From Tigriopus japonicus (Eukaryota; Arthropoda; Copepoda; Harpacticoida; Harpacticidae): 64,000 nucleotides of DNA. The notes beneath the pieces are model-generated. The model ran no database searches. It worked only from the letters and a program-made list of their open reading frames with translations, and was not told the DNA's origin. The stretch is from positions 903,634 through 967,633 of the forward strand of contig JAAGOF010000204.1 of assembly GCA_010645155.1 (NCBI GenBank), in the 5' to 3' direction. The translations under genes were made by a program, and so were the position numbers. Positions 56,201 through 64,000 of the stretch are shown in pieces. Positions within the stretch are counted from its first letter, which is position 1. The number at the start of each line of letters is the position of its first letter.

Positions 56201-59162
56201 CTTTTTGGAACAGAGCGCTCTTTTGGAGCGGCCTTCATTCGGCCTTCGCGTTCCAAGTTCAACTCCAATCGAGGCTTGGCCGAACTTGAAAGAACTCAAA
56301 GCGAGTCTAAATGGAGAAGCACAAGGAAGAGAAGGACGGTAGGACGGAAACAGAAGAAGAGAAGGAGGAAGAGGAAAAAAGTTGCCGGGAAATGTGGAAG
56401 GTAACAACAATGTTGTCTTCTTCTTTCTCTCCACTCAGTTTTCCTATCAAGTTAGGAACGGAGGTTTGACGTCCGTCCGAGTTTTGGCTCAATCTTCGCT
56501 CGGCAAAATCAACAGTTCTTCGAATCACTGCCAAGAGCGACTAGTGTTGAGTGCGTGGGTGTGGGTGTGTCTTACGCCTCATTGTCCTCGGAAGAAACGA
56601 GGCTGGTAATTGGCAAGTGAATCGTGATTACCAGAGGGTGAAGTGTCTCTTCAGCATTCTTTAGTGAACCCAACACACAAAAGGCTCTCGTGGAAGCTCG
56701 CTCCTTCAGACATGACGAGTTGAGGAGAGACCAAGTTATGCCAAGACATGAAATGACGTGTTGGTGGCACAAGAAGAAGAGAAAAGCACCTTTTAGAGAT
56801 ATGTCAGGGTTAGTCCGCCGTGTTTCAAAATGAATGGACGGCTCGTTGACTAAAGTAAAAAAGATGATCTGAGTGTCACTGTCAACCTTGAAAAAATATG
56901 CATCGGGGAGAAGAACTCTCATTGTCTTTTGAATTACTAACACTATATTTTAGAGGACCGGCAACAAGTACTAGGGATAAATGGTTCTTGGGGTCCAAGT
57001 TTTCCCTCCCTTGGGAGCTTGATGCACCGGTTGTATCGGTTGGCCACAAAGCTTTCTCAGTCACTCGTTATCCCGTTATCCGACAACATACAAATTACTT
57101 GGAACAGAGACGGTACTTGAGAAAATTGTTTTTTAAATTTCCCGCTTCGTTTTCGCCTCGCTGTCTCTGCTCTCTCTTGAAGCGTAAAAATGAAGAAACC
57201 GAGTCAATCTTCATATTTTTCTCACATTAGTGTGGACCAGTCTTGTCTGGGTCCTTCGTTCTCCCCTCACTCACTCAGTCAATCCATTCATTCATTCATT
57301 CATGGCTGCATCGTTGGTTCCATGCAGGCGTTGAGCTGGAATTCCTCCTTGAAAGGGACTCATCAATTTGAAGGCATGTTGGCTCCATCCACTAAATATG
57401 GTCCACCCTCCTTTGAAAGTCAGAGTGAGGCGAATATCGTCCCAAGAGAGCTTACGTTGTAATAGTGGTGGTGATGGGGATAAATACTCTAAGAGATCAG
57501 GGAGAATTTAAAAAACTGGCGATTCAACTGTTTTTTTGAACCAAGCTGCTCTCTCAAGGGAGCATTTCAAAAACTTTAATTCAAATCCAATGATAAACGA
57601 GAATTGCTCTAGAGACACAAATTTCACTATCACTCTAGATTGCATCGTAGAACATGTAAATCTGGTAGATAATCCACCAAAACCTTGAAACAAAAGCTAT
57701 TTTTTGCACTCCTGACTTTGTGACGAGTGTTCAATATTCTACGAGAATAATAGTTGTTTTTCTGGTTTCCATTTTTGATACCCATAATTCATAACATGAA
57801 GATTGACTCGGTTTCTTCATTTGATAACCAGTGATACTTCATATGTTATCAAAATCCTTGCCCCTATCAAAAAAATATCTTCACTTTAAAAAAGTCAACG
57901 ACAAAGGCAAACAGACATAAAGACTAATAAAGAGATCTGAGGCAAAATTGATATTGGTTTATATAAGCACAAGGACAATCCCTCTTATTTTGGATAAATC
58001 CAAAAACCCCGCTCTCATAACTTGAAGGAGAGTTTCTAACCGTTTGAAACAAAAAATGAAAGACTTAGCTCAGATTTTTCTTTCTGCAGAGGAGAAGCAG
58101 AGAGGCTCATCCTCTTCTGTTGGCCGTTTCAAAGGAACTAGCTCTTATTTTTCCTTTCATAATTTTCACACCCAGTATGAGGGAAAATGGTTGCCAGGGT
58201 TACTTGCTATCCATCCATTCGCTTCAGCGCTCTTAAATAAAGGCTCTTCTTCTCTTCAGCCGACGAAAGCTTCTGCAAATTTTTCCTTCCAGGAGATCAG
58301 AAAATTCTTGGGAACAACTGATGACAGAAAAGGGCCTCGAGGATGGACATTTTTGGCCATCTAAGCCAAAGTTAGAAATGAATGGATGGCATACGGGCAA
58401 AAATGAGAACCTTCTGTTCCATTCGACATTGCCCAGAAAACGAACTTGCTTAGGAAAAATGAATCGCCCTTGTTGGTCAGTGCTGATTTAGGTTATTGTT
58501 ATATTGATTTTTAAGGTCTTCCTTTGATGGAACTTCTTTTCAAGGAATACCCAAACGGTTTTACCTCATGCACTACAATGAAATGGAAGAATATGTTAGC
58601 TTCTTAATGTTTAATCTTACAACCTAAAGCGTAGTTTCCTTACTTAGGTCGAACCTGTATGTATACATAATTGCTGCTGACGTACAAATAATCCTTGCGC
58701 AATATTTTTGCATCAATAGTTAAACACAATAGTCGCTTCCCCATTTTCTGCCATACAAGTTGCCAAATGGTGCAAGTATTATAACGCAACATTCGATGTT
58801 TATTTGGACATATTTTGTGCGATAACCCGCTTTTTTGTCATTGATTTATGACCGGATATAAATTCCGAAAACTATATATCATTTTACCCTTCTAATGTTT
58901 GGACTACCATCTTTTACTCACATAAAATATCCCCTAAATTCCCCTATTCGGCGTCAAGAGTGAATAATCCAATTATTTGGCAAATTATCCTTTGGTCGCA
59001 AATGATTTCATAATGCCTGTCGGAACCTCATAAAGTTTGCGAAATTTGAAGAAAGTTGTTTACTAACAAGCACTGAAACGTGATGTTTTTCACTCCAACA
59101 AGCCAAAGAACTCAAAATTTGATCGGTTATATTAGATTAAAGGCTTAGAGGAAAGAGTTTAT
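53271..59162. other. Gene-free stretch
   Basis: No gene was recognised. Minus-strand frames at 53333-53572 and 53562-53954 look like compositionally ordinary sequence. The frame at 55006-55272 belongs to a repeat shared with 3995-4125. Sequence near 56180-56400 is G+C-richer with AGGAAGAG runs. A CATT run lies at 57285-57302. Confidence 0.45.
54965..55272 (-). repeat. Dispersed repeat with residual coding potential
   Basis: The minus-strand frame 55272-55006 encodes an 88-residue peptide ending in PLHFFHVH. Its last third matches the translation of the repeat at about 4005-4090 (ending PLHFFHVH as well). The family is unidentified. It could be the end of a retrotransposon ORF. Confidence 0.4.
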
Positions 59163-59619
59163 GAGTCAAGGCAAGAAGCACTGGAATCATGGAGTGGGAG
59201 GCTAGCAATGAGAAAAATGATTTCCAGTAAGAACAATTCAATTACGCTCTTCTGCATATGAGACCTTGCATATGTTGACAAGAATACGTATTTCAATTTT
59301 CAGCTCAATCGAATGTCGGAGACAAAAGTTATGCTCACTCAAAGTTCAGTGCAAATCCTACCGAGAAGCGAACTTTTGTGGTAATCGTTTTACCACAAAA
59401 GGGCGAGTTCATTCATTCTATACTCTCTTCAGTACATAAGTTTGAGAAGGCATAACTTTTCACTCCGGCATTCGATTGGGCTGAAATTTGAAATAAGTGT
59501 TCTTCTCAATGTAAGCCAGGTCTCATTTGCAGAAGAACGCAAATGGTTCGTTTCTGCTGGAAATCATAATTCTCATTGCTAGCCTCCCACTCCATGATTT
59601 CCGTTCTTCTTGGTCAAGG
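59163..59619. repeat. Long foldback with a five-base centre
   Basis: The arms 59163-59384 and 59390-59619 are reverse complements with scattered differences (ATCATGGAGTGGGAGGCTAG near 59188, mirrored near 59580). The centre is a perfect CTTTTGTGGTAA / TTACCACAAAAG pair at 59373-59401 around five bases. The total is about 457 bases with no coding capacity. Confidence 0.88.
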
Positions 59620-61080
59620 TTATTTTGGGTCAAAACTTTTGGATTGGACAGAGGGCCGTTTGATCCACGAGCACAATATGATACTCGGAGCACCAAAGCT
59701 TTTGAACAATTCTCAATTTTTTGATCAAGGATCAAGGTTCATGGTCCAAACTTTAGAGACTAAGGATGCAATATGTGTGTGTGTGAACTGTGCATTTGGG
59801 AAATGTCTTAATTGCCATTCCCGAGTTGCACATAATTTGCATCCTGTTTTGGACTTGAATTGCGCCCAACCATTCAAGTGAGCGCTCAAAATGGATTGCT
59901 TAAGGGAAAAGAGCAAGCAGTGTTTTGGCAACAACATCAACTCACCCCATTAGCTTGATGAAACATCTCTCTCCTCTAATCCAATAGTAATAAAGCCGAC
60001 CAATCAGTCAGATGAGACTCGATTTGAATACTAATATCGAATGCGTGAGACTGCTTGGTTTAGATCTAACAGAGTCATGAATGCGTGAATAAAGAAGGGC
60101 AGTCCTTTGATCAAGAAAAGAGAAGTGCACATTTCTTCGTCCTCCTTGGTAACTTAGAACAGGCACAAAATTGGACATTCCAAGGGTCCTTCGTTTCCAT
60201 CGAGCTCGATCATTCTTGCTGAAAAAAGTCTGACATATCTCTTTGTGTTCCACGAATCTAGTCTCGCATGAACTTTGATACTTCATTTGATAAATCATCA
60301 TCGAGCTCACCTTCTCATTCTCCGTGTTGGTGCTCCTCTCTTCACTTTTTCTTCTTCCTCACATGATATTGAGTCTGGTCCATCAAGTTCCAGGACTCGT
60401 TCCAATCTCAAGGTGAATGAGCTCGTATACACGAAAGTCTACTGTACTACTCACAGTACTCCCTACTACCTACTGAAGTGAAGTGATGGAGACGAGTCCT
60501 ACACATGTCAATCAAAGCTCACCCACGAATCCATGCGTTGATGCCAGTGAGAAACGAACAGATCTGATTCCCTCTGCTTTTCCATCGCTTGAACAAACTT
60601 TGTCGAGTCGAGTCGTGCCAATCTGAGATTTCCGTCCTTTACCACTCGCCCTCGAACCTTTTGAGCGAGTCAAGAGGGATTTTTTGAGGTGGCCAACACT
60701 GGCAGAAGAGACGAAGCAATATGTATTTTTCGACCGGAAGAACAAGCCGAGTTATTGAAGCCTCATAATTCTCATTGGGTCCGTCTTGTTGCTTGTTGTT
60801 CGGCTCATTGTTGGTGCAAGTCGAAAGAACGAAAGAAAGAAAGAAAGAAAGAAAGAAAGAAGAAAGGAGAGGATGAGGAAGAGGCATCATGCATGCCTTC
60901 TTGGTTCCTCATATTCTTCTTCGTCCTCAATGGAACTACTACAACAACTTGATGTCAGCAAAGGCTCCGAACCTATTCTATAAATTACCTAGCATCCATT
61001 CAGAGCACAGAACACTCGAGGAGCTTTGTTTACATTTCCAGCAACTCATGCCCAACGGAGATCGTATTCGAGCATAAAAT
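59620..61080. other. Region upstream of the unrecognised gene
   Basis: It includes a GAAA microsatellite at 60830-60866. It probably contains the 5' UTR and promoter of the gene starting at 61081. Short open frames here have no recognisable domain. Confidence 0.4.
60830..60866. repeat. (GAAA)n microsatellite
   Basis: About eight GAAA units are visible. It produces Lys/Glu-rich spurious frames. Confidence 0.95.
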
Positions 61081-63728
61081 ATGACGATGAGTGTGCAAGT
61101 TAAAGACATTCCAGATGGGACCCAGGGCATGGCCAAGACCCCTTTGGCCGGGACCAATGTGGTCCTGCTTGTTCCCAAATCCCGAAGTCCTGGAATCATT
61201 CGCCAGGGCTCGATGCCCACCAAAGCAGCCGTCCTGAGGGGTTCCAAACTAAGTTGTGGCTCCGTCTGCACCAGTGCCATTCTTAGTAACGTGGTAGGTG
61301 TTCCCAATGGACCAATTCCTACTACTAACAACTCCTCAGCCTCTTCCACATCTTCAGGAGCTGAGGTTGTCACCGGTGAGAGTGTTGGTGTTGGCAAAGG
61401 AGGAGGGAGTTCCACTTGGTTGACGACCTCCAACCGGCCTCTTCAATCCAGTCTGAAGAAATCGTCTTATCTGGAAAGCAGTGTTGGTGGCAATGCGAGA
61501 AGTGTTCATTTCGATAAGAGAAGACCTCAGACTTTGGAACTGGACCTGTCCACTTCTCCGGCCTCTTCATCGGCCTCCATCGCGGCTGTGACGGGTCGAT
61601 CCTCGACGGTTTCCGTTCATTTCAATGACACCTTGAGTTACAGCCAGTCCTACGACGAAAACGACCAAGCCAATGATCCGTCTTTCTCATTATCTCAGAA
61701 TGAGCATATGGAACTGGGAGAACTAATGTAAGTTGATCCATCTTAAGCTCCAAACTCATCAGACTGGGGTCGTAGAGTTTGGCTAATTGTGGTCCATTAG
61801 GTGAAAACTTGGTCTTTCTTTACCGATTTCCCATTAGAGCAGATGTACGTACGCACAACTTTACTCGGAAAAGAGTTTCTGGCAATGAAAGTCGATTCCT
61901 ATTTATAGTATAGTGCGCTTTGTCTGTCTATCATGGTTCGGTTAGAATCTGGCAGAGCTGTTTCCATGGGACATTTTGTCATTGCCAAACAAAGCTTTGT
62001 AACTTCATATCTTGATCCTCAAACTTTCTTGACATTCTTGACGGCTCAGTTTCATTAGGTGCCTTCACCATGTGAACAGAACAGAGGGTGAAGATTTTAG
62101 ATTACACTTAAACACACAGAACGTTCACGCAGAATCTTCTCGAGAGACTTTGATCGATTCCTTCGTCAACCAACCAACCAACTGGGATCTATCTAGGTGT
62201 ACAGTAAATAGGCCCATAGCTTGAGCAACGGTGGGTGACCTTGCGCTTTGAAAAGGCCTTCTCATTCTAGCGACTGCCAAGACAACCAGCTTTGAATTCC
62301 TTAGAGTGAAAGTCAGTGGGGAATTTCAAAGGAACCCTTTTCTTTCCATCACGAAATTGACTATGTAATCCACCAAAATAAATTCAACTTTCTTGCACAA
62401 ATGCATTTAACCATTAGGAGGACGAGCACATGAGTCAGATTTGATTAACAAATCAAAGATAAAGAGGCCTTTAGCCGATCATTTGTAGGGACTAATCGAA
62501 CTTAAAGAGCTTCACTAATGACCTTCTCGTGAAAAGGGTCTTGAAATATTTCATGTGCGGAGAAACCCGTAGATCATCAAGACGACGAGTCAGACCAAGA
62601 CAAGAAGTTCGAAGTTTTTCCGGCCGAACTTGGTCCTCTTTGTCGAAAACTTCTTGGGAAGACTAAAAAATCCCAAAGTTCTCGTACTGTTCCCATTATC
62701 GAACACAGATTAGGAATGGAGTGGAATCCCATTGGGGATTTGTCTCGTTTGCTCCATGCTTTCAGAGCACGAACAGTTATTGTCCTCATAATGTTCTAGT
62801 TAATGATATTGGACAACCGTTAATCTGACGACGTAATCCTCAAAGTGAAAGCAGGAGGGATCACACTCACTCTCACCCTAGTTATTTGACATAGGAGCTT
62901 CTATGGATCATTCTGCTCATAAAGACTGTTGAAATACAGGGTGTCCCTTCAAAATTGACCCTTGTTTTTCGTCTCATAATTCACTTTTTCTTTATCTTAA
63001 AACGTATTGTTGGAGTATTACAATGGCATATCCGACCGGTGCCAATTAATTTCTAAATGTAACCAATTATACTTACTTTGGTCTCAAAAGTAATTAAATA
63101 CAATAAGAATTACTTTATTTTCGAATGCAATTAACTACAATTACATTTACTTTCAATTACATATTTCTTCAAACACACCAAGAACTAATTTCTCTTTAAG
63201 TAAGATAAGTGTGTGAGGAGCATTAAAAAATTTGTTGACTTTGGATTTATCAATTTACATACTGAATGATTTTTAAAATATCGGAAAATTTGAAAAAAAT
63301 GTTTCAACCAAGGGCTTGTTTATTAGTTGAAAAAGTGATTGTAATCATAAATTGAACATTTTCAAATACACTACTCAAAATGTAATTAATTACAACTACA
63401 ATTACTTGGAAATATAATTGCAATTACAATGGATGAGTGTAATCGAACGAATTCAGCTGTGGATTCTGGGGCCAAAATGACTAGGGATGGGTCAGAACTA
63501 GGTTCTGACATTTCACAGTTTTACTTTGCTACGTGAGGAACAAATTCTTATTTGAATTGATTGACAAAATGAAGAAAACGAGTTGGGCTAACGAATTTTG
63601 ATTAAATTTTATGCAGGGTGAGTCTCGACTCCGACGCATCCCAAGCCATTTTGGCCCCAGAATCCCCAGCTGAATTCGTTCGATTACACTCATCCATTAC
63701 ATCACACCCTTGTTGCATTTGCCCCTTT
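61081..63728 (+). CDS. 5' part of an unrecognised Ser-rich protein gene (runs past the window)
   Basis: The ATG at 61081 has an in-frame TAA six bases before it. Exon 1 (61081-61727) encodes about 215 residues, rich in Ser, Thr and Gly, with no membrane segment. It ends at AT/GTAAGT. Exon 2 (63617-63728) begins after TTTTATGCAG and continues the frame as M-VSLDSDASQAILAPE. It ends at CCCTTT/GTAAGT. The phases match (2 then 0). Two similar motifs, ARSVHFDK and TVSVHFND, occur 40 residues apart; the first fits the RVxF pattern used to bind protein phosphatase 1, which is only an inference. Domain-free disorder suggests a regulatory or scaffold protein N-terminus. The family is not recognised. 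Confidence 0.65.
62934..62965. mobile_element. Possible isolated transposon terminus
   Basis: ATACAGGGTGTCCCTTCAAA resembles the ends of some Tc1/mariner-type elements in arthropods. No matching opposite end was found nearby, so this is tentative. It lies in the intron of the unrecognised gene. Confidence 0.25.
63050..63427. mobile_element. AATTAC-rich transposon remnant
   Basis: GCAATTAACTACAATTACAT near 63127 and GTAATTAATTACAACTACAATTAC near 63385 (in blocks) match the family at 34562-34678. Here the expected CCCCATCCCTG end is replaced at 63428 by the inverted exon copy. It lies in the intron of the unrecognised gene. Confidence 0.5.
63428..63698. repeat. Inverted copy of an exon segment across a 3' splice site
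   Basis: The arms 63428-63479 and 63647-63698 are 52 bases each and are reverse complements with one mismatch. The right arm lies inside exon 2 of the unrecognised gene and encodes part of AILAPESPAEFVRLHSS. The left arm is in the intron. The 167-base loop contains the intron's acceptor site at 63616. Confidence 0.9.
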
Positions 63729-64000
63729 GTAAGTGAACAAAGTTCAATTTTAGAAGCGGCCTCTTTTGGTCTTTTTAGCAACCTTAAATGTTCCAACTTC
63801 AGCCTGAGCCCTGGGGGAATGTACGCACAAACCTCATCTTAAGCAAGACTGTTCCATACAGTCTGTCCCTAAATGCATGGATATTGGGTTTGAAGGTAGC
63901 AACAATGCATTACCGGCAAACTAATCAAAGTCTGGAACGGCATTGTTGAAGAAGAGGTTCAAGCGTGCTTGTGCCTGGTTAAGATGCACTGAATTTCTGG
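63729..64000. other. Right edge, probably intron
   Basis: By the splice model above, this is the start of the next intron of the unrecognised gene. Reading through, the frame would stop at 63842. Nothing else was seen. Confidence 0.4.

Overview
This window is nuclear DNA from an animal. Coding sequence is cut into exons with GT-AG introns, some as short as 72-81 bp, and the wide gene-free stretches are full of transposon relics. A protein resembling the mite group-7 allergen family, which is arthropod-specific, together with the animal genes around it, suggests an arthropod. The mix of genes would fit a crustacean such as a copepod, but the species cannot be fixed from the sequence alone.

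Five protein-coding genes could be assembled exon by exon with matching reading phases. They are: a SAC3D1-like SAC3/GANP-domain protein (8027-11192, +); TEX2, an ER membrane lipid-transfer protein with an SMP domain (17210-11738, -), which lies tail to tail with it; the unfolded-protein-response sensor IRE1 (25165-32666, +), with luminal, transmembrane, kinase and RNase parts plus a long extra C-terminal tail; a secreted group-7-allergen/JHBP-like protein (about 35683-38552, +); and an SLC14-type urea transporter (46478-52291, +), which uses one GC-AG intron. The first two exons of a sixth, unrecognised gene lie at 61081-63728 (+), and it runs off the window. No pathway links these genes as a unit. 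TEX2 and IRE1 are both ER proteins, but they are 8 kb apart and divergently transcribed, so this may be chance.

The rest is dominated by mobile-element remains. 0-7 kb: a tRNA-derived SINE, a broken non-LTR (CR1/Jockey-like) reverse transcriptase, and a hAT-like element with a foldback nested in it. 8.6-9.8 kb: a hAT MITE with an 8-bp target duplication inside a SAC3D1 intron. 22.9-24.6 kb: a perfect small hairpin, a second SINE copy and two interleaved inverted repeats. 33.7-34.7 kb: a 31-bp minisatellite inside AATTAC-rich transposon sequence. 38.6-39.0 kb: a TA-flanked MITE touching the end of the allergen-like reading frame. 41.3-41.9 kb: another long-TIR element. 52.5-53.2 kb: a hAT MITE built of CTCGAGAATT blocks with a perfect 8-bp duplication. 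59.2-59.6 kb: a long foldback with almost no loop. 63.4-63.7 kb: a 52-bp inverted copy of part of an exon, sitting in the intron just upstream of that exon. The last is the most unusual structure seen. All identities were judged by eye without alignment software.
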